From the NCBI RefSeq assembly GCF_010093445.1, contig NZ_PDWW01000005.1, positions 1 to 64,000 on the forward strand: a stretch of DNA of 64,000 bases. Direction: 5' to 3'. The notes under the pieces are model-generated. The model was not told the DNA's origin, did not search any database, and saw only the letters and a list, made by a program, of their open reading frames with translations. Shown piece after piece: positions 20,966 through 29,519 of the stretch. The position numbers and the translations under genes are program-made. Positions within the stretch are counted from its first letter, which is position 1. The number at the start of each line of letters is the position of its first letter. This DNA comes from Pseudoxanthomonas japonensis. GTDB lineage: Bacteria > Pseudomonadota > Gammaproteobacteria > Xanthomonadales > Xanthomonadaceae.

Positions 20966-21841
20966 CTATTCAGCCCGGGCGGCGAGATGGTCAACGATGC
21001 AGCCCGCCACATCCACGCCGCAGACGGCCTCGATGCCCTCCAGGCCGGGCGTCGAATTCACCTCGAGCACCAGGGGACCGCGCTGGGCGCGAATCAGGTC
21101 CACCCCCGCGACGCCCAGCCCGAGCACCTTCGCAGCCCGGATGGCCACCGCCCGCTCTTCTTCCGTGGCCTCGGCCAGCAGCGCGGTACCGCCGCGGTGG
21201 AGGTTGGAACGGAAATCGCCCTCCGGCGCCTGCCGGCGCATCGACGCCACCACGTCGTCGCCCACCACGAAGCAGCGCAGGTCGGCGCCCTCAGCCTCGC
21301 CGATGAATTCCTGCACCACGAAGCTGGCATAGAGGCCCCGCAGGGCCTCCACCACGCTGCGCGAGGCGGAAGGCTTCTCGGTCAGCATCACACCGGCGCC
21401 CTGCGCGCCCTCGTTCAACTTGATGACGTGCGGAGGGGGGCCCAGCATCGACAACAGGTCTGCCGTGTCGTCGGGGTTGTCGCCGAAGACGGTCACCGGC
21501 AAGTCAATGCCCTGCGCCGCCAGCAACTGGTGCGCACGCAGTTTGTCGCGCGCCCTCAGGATGGCGTCGGAAGGATTGGGGCTGTAGGTGCCCATCAGCT
21601 CGAACTGCCGCAGCACCGCCGTGCCGTAACGGGTAATCGACGCACCGATACGGGGAATGACGGCGTCGTAGCCCGCCAGCGACCGCCCCTTGTAGCGCAG
21701 CTGGAATCCATTGGACGAGATGCGCATGTAGCAGCGCAGCGGATCCAGTACGCGGACCGTATGCCCGCGCTGCCGCGCCGCCTCGACCAGGCGGCGCGTC
21801 GAGTACAGCTTGCCGTTGCGCGACAGGATGGCGAGCTTCAT
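20966..21841 (-). CDS. rimK: RimK-type ATP-grasp ligase (ribosomal protein S6 glutamate ligase)
   Basis: This 291-residue cytoplasmic enzyme adds glutamate residues to the C-terminus of ribosomal protein S6 in characterised members. The N-terminal region starts [18 protein letters not shown]. The ATP-grasp domain contains [15 protein letters not shown], a strand [21 protein letters not shown], and the Mg-binding end VAGVDLIR with [15 protein letters not shown]. Length and all motifs are typical. It is monocistronic with its own terminator and lies next to tRNA-Gly. Confidence 0.93.
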   Translation of the reverse strand: MKLAILSRNGKLYSTRRLVEAARQRGHTVRVLDPLRCYMRISSNGFQLRYKGRSLAGYDAVIPRIGASITRYGTAVLRQFELMGTYSPNPSDAILRARDKLRAHQLLAAQGIDLPVTVFGDNPDDTADLLSMLGPPPHVIKLNEGAQGAGVMLTEKPSASRSVVEALRGLYASFVVQEFIGEAEGADLRCFVVGDDVVASMRRQAPEGDFRSNLHRGGTALLAEATEEERAVAIRAAKVLGLGVAGVDLIRAQRGPLVLEVNSTPGLEGIEAVCGVDVAGCIVDHLAARAE

Positions 21842-21918
21842 GGAGAGTCAGTCAGCGGGGGTCACGCAGAGCATGCCACGCCCGGAAGCCGGGGCGATGA
21901 CAGGACGAGGGAGCGGAA

Positions 21919-21992
21919 TGGAGCGGGTGATGGGAATCGAACCCACGCTAGCAGCTTGGGAAGCTGCAGTTCTACCATTGAACTACACCCGC
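21919..21992 (-). tRNA. tRNA-Gly (anticodon CCC)
   Basis: Read leftward from 21992, the acceptor stem GCGGGTG (21986-21992) pairs with CACCCGC (21923-21929). The anticodon stem GCAGC/GCTGC encloses the loop TTCCCAA, giving anticodon CCC. The T-arm has GGTTCGATTCC. The 3' CCA is encoded (21919-21921). At 74 bases including CCA it looks intact. It would decode GGG codons. Confidence 0.95.
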
Positions 21993-22071
21993 ACGATGGC
22001 GCGAGTCTATGCCGCGGCGCGCGGCAAGGCAATGCGGCGCCCGGGGTGGGCGCCGCATTGCCCGGCGTGCA

Positions 22072-23904
22072 TCAGAAGCCGCCGCTCAATGTCATGAAGG
22101 CGGTGGTGTTGGTGCCGCCACCCTGGTTGACCGTGGTGTTCACGCCCAGGTTGGCGTCGAACCCGAACAGTTTCGTGCGCGCACCCAGCAGCAGCGTGCC
22201 GTAGCTGTCGTCGGTATCCAGGCCCGGCACCGCGTACGGCGCCGTTCCGGGCATCGACAACGACTGGGCGAACACTTCCGCCGCCGGGTCCTCGAACTCG
22301 CGGTCGATCGTCAGGCGGGCATACGGCGCCAGGTGATCGTTGATCGCATAGCTGACCTGCCAGCCGGCGCTGCCGATCAGCGAATCGAAATCCTGGTCCG
22401 GATACGCCAGCGCGGTCGAGTTGACGTTGCTTTCGCTGTAACCGTCCATCTCGATGGTCTGCGACACCACGCTCACCACCGGGCCATGGCGGAACGCGCC
22501 ATCACCGAACTCGTAGCCCGCGCTGGCACCGACGGTCAGGTTGGTGCCGTCCGGCGAGCCGCTGTGGCGACGCGTCACGCCGCCCAGCTGCACTTCGCGG
22601 TCCACGTCGTACGAGAGCCAGCTGTAGCTGACCTGCGCATTCGCCCACAGGTGATCGCCGTACCAGCCGGCGAAGCCGCCGAGCGTGGCATCGGATTCGT
22701 CGAAGCTGCCGCGGCGCAGGCCGAAGTCGTACTTCGCACGGCCGTAGCCCGCGAACGCGCCGTAGACCCAGGACCCGCTCGACCAGTCCACGCCGAACGT
22801 ACCCATCGGACCCGCGCCGTCGTACAGATTGCCGTCGTCATAGCGCAGGAAATCGCCGCGCACGTCGCCCCACCAGCGCATGCCGTCGGCCTCGGGCTTG
22901 CCTGCCACGTGCGACGCCACCCGATCGGCGCGAGCGCGGCCATGCACCGACGCCGTGTAGGGCAGCAGCGCGATCTGGCGCGGACCTTCCAGCACCGAGA
23001 CCGCGTACTGGGACAGGATGCCGTGGGCCTTCGACGAGGGATGCACGCCATCGGCGAAGGCGTACACGTCGGCCGCGTTGGGGGTGGCGTAGTTGAGCGG
23101 GCTGCAGGTGACCGACGAGGCGGTGATCTGCGGATTGCAGGCGGTGCCGGTGACGTTGCCGAACCCGTACTCGGCCGGGCTGGCCACGATCTCGCGCAGC
23201 AGCGTGAAGGTATCCAGCGGGATCACACGCAGGCCGGCGGTGTTGAGGGCGCCGAACAGCGAGGTGTTGTAGGTGGTGGCCAGCTGCGTGCCGGTGGCCT
23301 GCGCGGTCGCACCGCCGGCACGGAACTGCGGCGTCACGCCCAGGTCGGGAATCGTCGGCACCAGGATGTAGCGCGCGCCGGCGTTCTGCAGCGTGCCGAT
23401 GATGCCGACCTGCGCGGTCACGGCACCGCCGATCGTGGTCGTGGGATTGGCCCCACCGACCACTGCGAACAGGTCGTTCGCACCGCCCCACACCGTGTAC
23501 AGCGCATTCGGATCGGCGCGGCCGCCATTGGCGGACAGGTAACTGGTCAACTGCGTGGTCATCGACGGAATCGGACCCAGCGCACCCGAGGTATTGGTGC
23601 CCACGCGGGCGCCGCCGACGGCGTAGTTGGTGCCGCCCTGGTTGGAGCTGACGGCACCAGTGCCGTAGTACTCGGCCAGGTATTCGGACCACACCAGGCC
23701 CGGATTGGTGGTGAAGCGGCCGAGGATGGCGCCGTTCGGACCGACCGCCTGGATCAGCGCCGGGCGGAAGTGCCCGGAGTCGGTCAGGCTGTCGCCGAAG
23801 AAGACGGTCTGGGAATACGGACTGTCGCCGGCAAGGGCGGGCGCGGCCGCCACCGCCAGCGCAACGGCCAGCAGGGAACGGACGGGCGAGAAGGAACGCT
23901 TCAT
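22072..23904 (-). CDS. GDSL esterase autotransporter (EstA type)
   Basis: This 610-residue protein has a signal peptide (cleavage after ALA at about 25) and then a GDSL/SGNH hydrolase passenger. Its motifs are FFGDSLTDSG (nucleophile Ser39), GGAND (N143, D144) and DGVHPS (D285, H288). The C-terminal 280 or so residues alternate like an autotransporter beta-barrel and end with SGGF, a terminal aromatic typical of outer-membrane barrels. The esterase should be displayed on the cell surface, as with Pseudomonas EstA, which acts on lipids and affects motility and rhamnolipid production. The ATG at 23904 has GGAG about eight bases upstream; the open frame upstream lacks signal-peptide character. 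Confidence 0.92.
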   Translation of the reverse strand: MKRSFSPVRSLLAVALAVAAAPALAGDSPYSQTVFFGDSLTDSGHFRPALIQAVGPNGAILGRFTTNPGLVWSEYLAEYYGTGAVSSNQGGTNYAVGGARVGTNTSGALGPIPSMTTQLTSYLSANGGRADPNALYTVWGGANDLFAVVGGANPTTTIGGAVTAQVGIIGTLQNAGARYILVPTIPDLGVTPQFRAGGATAQATGTQLATTYNTSLFGALNTAGLRVIPLDTFTLLREIVASPAEYGFGNVTGTACNPQITASSVTCSPLNYATPNAADVYAFADGVHPSSKAHGILSQYAVSVLEGPRQIALLPYTASVHGRARADRVASHVAGKPEADGMRWWGDVRGDFLRYDDGNLYDGAGPMGTFGVDWSSGSWVYGAFAGYGRAKYDFGLRRGSFDESDATLGGFAGWYGDHLWANAQVSYSWLSYDVDREVQLGGVTRRHSGSPDGTNLTVGASAGYEFGDGAFRHGPVVSVVSQTIEMDGYSESNVNSTALAYPDQDFDSLIGSAGWQVSYAINDHLAPYARLTIDREFEDPAAEVFAQSLSMPGTAPYAVPGLDTDDSYGTLLLGARTKLFGFDANLGVNTTVNQGGGTNTTAFMTLSGGF

Positions 23905-24032
23905 GGAATCTCCGGGGCAAGGGATGGAAGGACTGCGCGCCGGCTCTGCCGTACGGCTGCGCATGGCGCGCATCGTTCCACCAAGCCCGTCGGCGTACAC
24001 GCTGCAATGCGGCAAGCCACCGCACCATCGGC

Positions 24033-24038
24033 GACAAT
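24033..24038 (+). promoter_or_regulatory. -10-like GACAAT before thiS
   Basis: GACAAT is followed by exactly six bases and the thiS ATG at 24045, the same geometry as upstream of uup. It suggests a leaderless thiS transcript. No TPP riboswitch-like sequence is visible in the 140 bases before thiS. Confidence 0.4.
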
Positions 24039-24044
24039 GCCGCC

Positions 24045-24245
24045 ATGGACATCCAGTTGAATGGGCAGCCGCAGGCGCTGCCCGAGCAGAGCACCATCGC
24101 CGACCTCCTCCACTCGCAGGGCCTGGCCGAGCGCCGCGTGGCCATCGAGGTCAACGGCGAGATCATCCCGCGCGGCCAGCACGCGCAGCACGCGCTCAAG
24201 GCCGGTGACCGCGTCGAGATCGTGCACGCGCTCGGCGGCGGCTGA
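24045..24245 (+). CDS. thiS: Thiamine biosynthesis sulfur carrier ThiS
   Basis: This 66-residue ubiquitin-like protein ends in Gly-Gly-Gly (HALGGG). Its C-terminal glycine is adenylated and thiocarboxylated to deliver sulfur for the thiazole ring of thiamine. The N-terminal strand MDIQLNGQP and the [12 protein letters not shown] block are typical. It is followed after 56 bases by thiG, its partner in thiazole synthesis. Length is normal. Confidence 0.93.
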   Translation: MDIQLNGQPQALPEQSTIADLLHSQGLAERRVAIEVNGEIIPRGQHAQHALKAGDRVEIVHALGGG

Positions 24246-24289
24246 GCGCCAGGGCTGTCGTCGACGGGACGCACCGGCGTCACATGGGC

Positions 24290-24295
24290 GATAAT
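24290..24295 (+). promoter_or_regulatory. -10-like GATAAT before thiG
   Basis: GATAAT is followed by six bases and the thiG ATG at 24302. It may be an internal promoter giving a leaderless thiG mRNA in addition to read-through from thiS. There is no good -35 sequence, so chance occurrence is possible. Confidence 0.4.
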
Positions 24296-24301
24296 CGCCG
24301 C

Positions 24302-25096
24302 ATGTCGAACACCGCCCCCCATGACCCGCTGGTGATCGCGGGCAAGACCTACCGTTCCCGCCTGCTGACCGGCACCGGCAAGTTCAAGGACTTCGAGGAA
24401 ACCCGCCTGGCCACCGAGGCCGCGGGCGCCGAGATCGTCACCGTCGCCATCCGCCGCACCAACCTGGGCCAGTCGCCCAACGAGCCCAATCTGCTCGACG
24501 TGCTGCCGCCGGACAGGTACACCATCCTGCCCAACACCGCCGGCTGCTATACCGCCGCCGACGCCGTGCGTACCTGCCGGCTGGCGCGCGAGCTGCTCGA
24601 CGGCCACACCCTGGTGAAGCTCGAAGTACTGGGCGACCAGAAGACCCTCTACCCCGACGTCGTGCAGACGCTGGCCGCCGCCGAGACGCTGGTGGCCGAC
24701 GGTTTCCAGGTGATGGTCTACACCAGCGACGACCCCATACTCGCCCGCCGTCTGGAAGAGATCGGTTGCGTGGCGGTCATGCCGCTGGCCGCGCCGATCG
24801 GTTCCGGCCTCGGTGTGCAGAACAAGTACAACCTGCTGGAAATCATCGAGAACGCCAAGGTGCCCGTGCTGGTCGATGCCGGCGTCGGCACCGCGTCCGA
24901 TGCGGCCATCGCGATGGAGCTGGGCTGCGACGGCGTGTTGATGAACACCGCCATCGCCGGCGCCAAGCATCCCGTGCTGATGGCCAGCGCCATGCGCAAG
25001 GCCGTCGAAGCCGGCCGCGAAGCCTTCCTGGCCGGCCGCATCCCGCGCAAGCGCAATGCCTCCGCGTCCAGCCCGATCGACGGCCTGATCGGCTGA
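24302..25096 (+). CDS. thiG: Thiazole synthase ThiG
   Basis: This 264-residue TIM-barrel enzyme makes the thiamine thiazole phosphate from deoxyxylulose 5-phosphate, dehydroglycine and ThiS-thiocarboxylate. Visible blocks: [21 protein letters not shown], the active-site lysine region [35 protein letters not shown], and a phosphate-binding end [11 protein letters not shown]. The ATG at 24302 gives the family-typical short N-terminus. The stop overlaps the trmB start by one base. Confidence 0.95.
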   Translation: MSNTAPHDPLVIAGKTYRSRLLTGTGKFKDFEETRLATEAAGAEIVTVAIRRTNLGQSPNEPNLLDVLPPDRYTILPNTAGCYTAADAVRTCRLARELLDGHTLVKLEVLGDQKTLYPDVVQTLAAAETLVADGFQVMVYTSDDPILARRLEEIGCVAVMPLAAPIGSGLGVQNKYNLLEIIENAKVPVLVDAGVGTASDAAIAMELGCDGVLMNTAIAGAKHPVLMASAMRKAVEAGREAFLAGRIPRKRNASASSPIDGLIG

Positions 25097-25848
25097 TGAC
25101 GGACCCGTTCTCCAGTCCCGGCGCCAAGACGCCGCCCAAGCCCTTCACCCTGACCGAAGGCCGGCGCGAAGTCCGCAGCTTCGTGCTGCGCCAGGGCCGC
25201 TTCACCGAGGCGCAGCAGCGCGCGTTCGACACGCAATGGCCGCGCTTCGGGCTGGATTACACCGGCGAACCGCGCGACTACGACGCGGTGTTCGGGCGCA
25301 CGGCACCACGCGTGCTGGAAATCGGCTTCGGCAACGGCGAGGCATTGCGCTTCGCCGCTGCGCACGACACGGCACGCGACTACCTCGGCCTGGAAGTGCA
25401 TGCGCCCGGCGTCGGCCGGTTGTTGAACGCGCTCGCCGAAGACGGCAGCGATCACGTGCGCATCTACCACCACGATGCGGTGGAAGTGCTGCAGCACGAG
25501 GTCGCCGACGGATCGCTGGACGAAGTCCGCATCTACTTCCCCGATCCGTGGCACAAGAAGCGCCACAACAAGCGCCGGCTGGTGCAACCGGCCTTCGCCG
25601 CCCTGATCGCACGCAAGCTGCGCCCGGGTGGCCGCCTGCACTGCGCCACCGACTGGGAGGCCTACGCCGAGCACATGTGGGACGTGCTGGACGCGACCCC
25701 GGGCCTGGCCAACCGCGCCGGACCTCGCGGCAGCGTGCCGCGCCCCGACTGGCGCCCGCAGACGCATTTCGAGACCCGCGGCCAGAAGCTCGGCCATGGG
25801 GTGTGGGATCTTCTGTACGACAAGCCGGGAATGGGGAGTGGGGACTAG
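25096..25848 (+). CDS. trmB: tRNA (guanine-N7-)-methyltransferase
   Basis: This 250-residue SAM-dependent enzyme makes m7G46 in tRNA. Motifs: [12 protein letters not shown] (SAM-binding), [30 protein letters not shown] (the diagnostic TrmB block) and [14 protein letters not shown]. The start overlaps the thiG stop (TGATG), so the two are translationally coupled. The last residues (PGMGSGD) and the stop codon come from a GGGAATGG-type repeat array that begins at 25827, so the native 3' end seems to have been replaced or extended by the repeat. Confidence 0.94.
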   Translation: MTDPFSSPGAKTPPKPFTLTEGRREVRSFVLRQGRFTEAQQRAFDTQWPRFGLDYTGEPRDYDAVFGRTAPRVLEIGFGNGEALRFAAAHDTARDYLGLEVHAPGVGRLLNALAEDGSDHVRIYHHDAVEVLQHEVADGSLDEVRIYFPDPWHKKRHNKRRLVQPAFAALIARKLRPGGRLHCATDWEAYAEHMWDVLDATPGLANRAGPRGSVPRPDWRPQTHFETRGQKLGHGVWDLLYDKPGMGSGD

Positions 25849-25855
25849 GGAATGG
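25827..25855. repeat. GGGAATGG-type short repeat array, left part
   Basis: Consecutive copies of an 8-base unit (gggaatgg, ggagtggg and variants) begin inside the trmB coding end. An array of the opposite orientation lies at 25917-25947, so the pair forms an imperfect inverted repeat of about 120 bases. The same arrangement occurs inside purL at 55391-55490. Confidence 0.7.
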
Positions 25856-25916
25856 ACGAGACGGCCCGCCCACGTCCCCGTGCACGTTTCAGGCCGCTAG
25901 GCAGATTGGTCTTCGC

Positions 25917-25947
25917 CGATTCCCGATTCCCGACTCCCGATTCCCGC
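25917..25947. repeat. CCCGATT-type short repeat array, right part
   Basis: About four consecutive units of cgattcc or cgactcc form the inverted partner of the array at 25827-25855. It ends nine bases before the ATG of the permease gene, so it occupies the place of a normal 5' untranslated region. Confidence 0.7.
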
Positions 25948-25955
25948 CTGCCGTA

Positions 25956-27824
25956 ATGGACAACGCGCTGACGCTGACCAACGACATGAAGCTCGTCCTC
26001 GGGCTGGTCGGCTTCACGATGGCGATGTTCCTGTTCGAGCGCATCCGCGCCGACCTGGTGGCGCTGGTGGTGCTGGTGGTGCTGGGCATCACCGGACTGA
26101 TCGCACCGGAAGAGATCTTCGGCGGCTTCTCCGGCAACGCGGTGATGAGCATCATCGCGACCATGATCCTGGGCGCCGGCCTGGACCGCACCGGCGCCTT
26201 GAACCGGTTGGCCTCCTGGCTGTTGCGGCGCGGGCACGGCATCGAGCAGCGGTTGCTGCTGATGACCACCGCCATCGCCAGCCTCAACTCGTCCTTCATG
26301 CAGAACCCGTCGGTGATGGCGCTGTTCATGCCGGTCGCCTCGCGCCTGTCCTCGCGCACCGGGCTGTCGATGCAGCGACTGCTGCTGCCGATCGCCGCCG
26401 CCATCGTCATGGGCGGCGCGTTCACCATGGTCGGCAACTCGCCGCTGATCCTGCTCAACGACCTGCTGGTGTCGGCCAACAACAACCTGCCGTCGGGCAT
26501 GGCCACGCTGGAACCATTGCGCATGTTCGCGCCGTGGCCGATCGGCCTGGCGCTGGTGATCGCCTCGCTGGTGTATTTCCGTTACTTCGGCGACCGCAAG
26601 CTCAAGGACGAGACGCAGGACAGCGACGGCGCGGTGACGCCCGCCCGCACCGAGAGCTACTTCGCCAACACCTACGGCATCGAAGGCGACGTGTTCGAAC
26701 TGGTGGTCAGCGCCGAGAGCCCGCTGGTCGGCATGTCGCTGGGCGAGGCCGAAGCACTGCACGACGCACCGCTGATGCTGGCGCTGCAGACCGGCAACGA
26801 CACGCGCCTGTCGCCGCCGGCGGACATGCGCATCTGGGTGGGCAGCGTGCTGGGCGTGATGGGGTCGCGACAGGACGTCGGCGACTTCGCGCAGAACCAG
26901 TTCCTGCGCATGTCCTCGCGCCTGCGCCACTTCGGCGACCTGTTCAATCCCAGCCGCGCCGGCATCTCCGAGGCGGTGGTGCCGCCCACGTCGAAGTTCA
27001 TCGGCAAGACCGCGCGCGAGTTGCGCCTGCGCAAGCAGAACGGCATCAGCCTGCTGGCGATCAACCGCGACAAGAAGGTCATCCGCGAGAACGTGCGCGA
27101 CGAGAAGCTGCGCGCCGGCGACATGCTGGTGTTCCACAGCATCTGGCAGGACTTGGGCCTGGCGGCGGAAAGCCGCGACTTCGTGGTGGTGACCGACTAT
27201 CCGAAGGGCGAGCAGCGGCCGCACAAGTTCAAGATCGCAATGACGATCTTCGCCATCACCATCCTCATCGCGCTGACCTCCAAGCTGCCCGTCGCACTGA
27301 CGCTGATGACCGGCGTCGCCGGCATGCTGCTGACCGGCGTGCTGCGGATGGACGAGGCCTACGGCGCGATCAACTGGAAGACGGTGTTCCTGATGGCGGG
27401 GCTGATTCCGCTGGGCTGGGCGATGGACAGCAGCGGTGCGGCGGCGTGGGTGGCCGGGCATACGGTCGAGCGCCTGCCGGACGGCATTCCGGTATGGGCG
27501 CTGGAAATCGCCATCGCCCTGCTGACCACCGCGTTCTCGCTGGTCATCAGCCACGTCGGCGCAACCATCGTGATGGTGCCGATGGCGATCAACCTGGCGC
27601 TCGCCGCGGGCGGCAATCCGACCGCGTTCGCGCTGATCGTGGCGCTGTCGGCGTCCAACAACCTGATGACCGCGTCGAACCCGGTGATCTCGATGATCGT
27701 TGGGCCCGCCAACTACACCTCGCGCCAGCTGTGGCGCGTCGGCGGGCCTCTGTCGCTGGTCTATACCGTCGTGGTGGTGCTCGTCGTCAATGCCATGTTC
27801 TGGTGGAACGGGCGCCCGGGATGA
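25956..27824 (+). CDS. SLC13/ArsB-type permease with TrkA-C domains
   Basis: This 622-residue inner-membrane protein has two blocks of hydrophobic segments (about 10-215 and 425-620) flanking a soluble middle of about 200 residues. The middle contains two TrkA-C (RCK_C)-like repeats: VFELVVSAESPLVGMSLGEAEAL, and VVPPTSKFIGKTARELRLRKQNGISLLAINRD. Repeated NPSVMAL and SASNNLMTASNPV stretches in the membrane parts fit the re-entrant loops of the DASS/IT superfamily. It probably imports an anion (sulfate, dicarboxylate or similar) by Na+ symport, with the soluble part as regulator. Its stop overlaps the next ATG. Confidence 0.82.
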   Translation: MDNALTLTNDMKLVLGLVGFTMAMFLFERIRADLVALVVLVVLGITGLIAPEEIFGGFSGNAVMSIIATMILGAGLDRTGALNRLASWLLRRGHGIEQRLLLMTTAIASLNSSFMQNPSVMALFMPVASRLSSRTGLSMQRLLLPIAAAIVMGGAFTMVGNSPLILLNDLLVSANNNLPSGMATLEPLRMFAPWPIGLALVIASLVYFRYFGDRKLKDETQDSDGAVTPARTESYFANTYGIEGDVFELVVSAESPLVGMSLGEAEALHDAPLMLALQTGNDTRLSPPADMRIWVGSVLGVMGSRQDVGDFAQNQFLRMSSRLRHFGDLFNPSRAGISEAVVPPTSKFIGKTARELRLRKQNGISLLAINRDKKVIRENVRDEKLRAGDMLVFHSIWQDLGLAAESRDFVVVTDYPKGEQRPHKFKIAMTIFAITILIALTSKLPVALTLMTGVAGMLLTGVLRMDEAYGAINWKTVFLMAGLIPLGWAMDSSGAAAWVAGHTVERLPDGIPVWALEIAIALLTTAFSLVISHVGATIVMVPMAINLALAAGGNPTAFALIVALSASNNLMTASNPVISMIVGPANYTSRQLWRVGGPLSLVYTVVVVLVVNAMFWWNGRPG

Positions 27825-28210
27825 CGTCGCCTTCGCTGGCACTGTCCCTGCTGCCCGAGCGCTACGCGGTCGCCCAACTGTCCGCCACCTCGCCCCTGCC
27901 CGCCTGGTGGCCGACCACCGGCATGCGGCACGCCGGCTGGACCGACGACGAACTGTCGCTGGTCTGCGAAGAAGCCCATGTTCCCGACGACGTCCGCTGC
28001 CAGCGCGGCTGGCGCATGTTCAAGCTGCAGGGGCCGTTCGACTTCGCGCTGACCGGCATCCTGAAGGCGGTACTGGATCCACTGGCGGCAGCCGGCGTGG
28101 GCATCTTCGCGATCTCCACGTTCGATACCGACTATGTGCTTGTCCAAGCGCATCAGCTGGAGCCGGCATGCGATGCTCTGTCGGCCTCAGGACACGGGGT
28201 CCTTCGATGA
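27821..28210 (+). CDS. ACT-domain protein
   Basis: This 129-residue cytoplasmic protein resembles the bacterial ACT-domain family related to CASTOR-type amino-acid sensors. Conserved-looking stretches: LPERYAVAQL at the start, DELSLVCEE, and FDFALTGILKAVLDPLAAAGVGIFAISTFDTDYVLV in the C-terminal half. It has no enzyme domain, so a ligand-sensing role is plausible. It overlaps both neighbours by four bases (ATGA), so it is probably co-translated with the permease and could sense the transported compound; that link is inference. Confidence 0.75.
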   Translation: MTSPSLALSLLPERYAVAQLSATSPLPAWWPTTGMRHAGWTDDELSLVCEEAHVPDDVRCQRGWRMFKLQGPFDFALTGILKAVLDPLAAAGVGIFAISTFDTDYVLVQAHQLEPACDALSASGHGVLR

Positions 28211-28665
28211 TCTCTCGCGCGTCGACGCATGTCCTCGCACTGGTTGCGGTGCTCGTCCTTGCAGCCTGTCACGCTGGTGAACCCCAAGCGCCACTCTTCG
28301 ATGCCGGCGACACCATCACGTGCCCGACCTTGAAAGTGAGGACGGCTTGGGTCCTGACCGTGCGCCAAGGACCCGACTTCCTGGTGTGCGAGTACCGTTT
28401 CGCCGACACACGCAAACCCATCGCATCCCTCTATATCGGAAACCATCCTGACACGCCGACGCTGAAGTTCGTTGGCTTTCATCCGGACGGTAGCGGAGAC
28501 GCTTGGTTCGCTGACGCCGCGGCGGGACGAATGTGGCCGCGCTCCTACTGGACCTTCCGCGAGAACGCCTCACGCTCCATGGCGACGACCGTGATCCGCA
28601 TCGAAGTCGACTCCTACGAAGAACTCAAGACGAAAGCCCGGATTGCTCAAGCACTCGAGCGATGA
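28207..28665 (+). CDS. Putative lipoprotein of unknown function
   Basis: This 152-residue protein has a lipoprotein signal peptide with lipobox LAAC (lipidated Cys at about 20). Two further cysteines (TITCPTL, FLVCEYR) lie in the mature part. No domain is recognised. Its codon use looks less GC-biased than the flanking genes. It is the third gene in an ATGA-overlapping chain after the permease and ACT genes and converges on the glycosyltransferase gene. Confidence 0.7.
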   Translation: MISRASTHVLALVAVLVLAACHAGEPQAPLFDAGDTITCPTLKVRTAWVLTVRQGPDFLVCEYRFADTRKPIASLYIGNHPDTPTLKFVGFHPDGSGDAWFADAAAGRMWPRSYWTFRENASRSMATTVIRIEVDSYEELKTKARIAQALER

Positions 28666-28678
28666 CGGCCCTGCGGAT

Positions 28679-29518
28679 TCAGCGTCTGTGCGACAAGATC
28701 CGCGCCAGTACGGCGCCGAAATGCAGCCAGATCGCGGCGAACACGCCCAGCTGCGTGACCAGGCCGTGTTGCACGGCCTCGAACTTGCGGAAGTAGCGCC
28801 ACAGGCCACGGTGCTTGTGCCATTCCACGAATACCGGACGCGCGCGGCTGGAGACGCCACGGATATGCAGCACGCGGATATCGTTGGCGACGGCGACCAT
28901 CGCGCCCGCGTCGCGCACACGCCGGCACAGGTCCATGTCCTCGGCGTGTAGACGGTAGCCCTCGTCGAAACCGCCGATCCTGTCGAACAGCGCGCGCGGC
29001 ATCAGCATCAGCGCGCCGGAGATGATGTCCACCGGCTGCACTGCCTGCCTATCGTCGGCAGGCACGCCCAGCTTCGACGCCGCAGCCGGCGAGCGCAGCA
29101 TCGCGGCGAACACCGGATCGCGGCGGCGCGCGGCCACATCGCGCACGCCGTCCTCATCCACCAGGTCGACACCCAGCATCGTCTCGCCCGCCGTGCCGAC
29201 CGCATGCGCGCGCAACCGGGACAAGGTGTCGGCTTCCACCATCAGGTCGGGATTGACGAACGCCAGCCACGACGCCTGCGTGTCGCGCGCACCCTGGTTG
29301 CAGCCGACGGCGAAGCCCGGGTTGTCCGGATTGGCGATGAAGCGCAGCCGCGCATCCTGCAAGGCATGCCGCTGCACGATCTCCATGGTGTCGTCGCTCG
29401 AGGCGTTGTCGACCACGCGGATCTCGTGCACGCCATGCGCGACGCGCAGCCGCATCAGGCAGTCGTCGATGCTGGACGCGCTCTCGTGCGTCACCACCAC
29501 CGCGGCAATGCCGGACAC
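28679..29518 (-). CDS. Family 2 glycosyltransferase
   Basis: This protein is about 279 residues long with a GT-A fold. It has AAVVVTHESA at the start, RVVDNASSDDT (nucleotide-binding), NPDNPGFAVGCNQGA, FVNPDLMVEADTL (DxD-like region) and GGFDEGYRLHAEDMDLCRRVRDAG, the pattern of rhamnosyl-type GT2 enzymes. A hydrophobic stretch near the C-terminus (LGVFAAIWLHFGAVLARIL) may associate with the membrane. A GTG at 29518, just after the upstream gene's stop, gives the family-typical N-terminus; an ATG at 29575 is the longer alternative. It is last in the type II secretion operon. The acceptor is unknown, perhaps cell-surface polysaccharide. Confidence 0.85.
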   Translation of the reverse strand: MSGIAAVVVTHESASSIDDCLMRLRVAHGVHEIRVVDNASSDDTMEIVQRHALQDARLRFIANPDNPGFAVGCNQGARDTQASWLAFVNPDLMVEADTLSRLRAHAVGTAGETMLGVDLVDEDGVRDVAARRRDPVFAAMLRSPAAASKLGVPADDRQAVQPVDIISGALMLMPRALFDRIGGFDEGYRLHAEDMDLCRRVRDAGAMVAVANDIRVLHIRGVSSRARPVFVEWHKHRGLWRYFRKFEAVQHGLVTQLGVFAAIWLHFGAVLARILSHRR

Positions 29519-29519
29519 C

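Noticed and set aside
23905-24044. Possible TPP riboswitch before thiS
   Set aside because: The conserved CTGAGA and ACCTGAT-type blocks of the thiamine riboswitch are not present.
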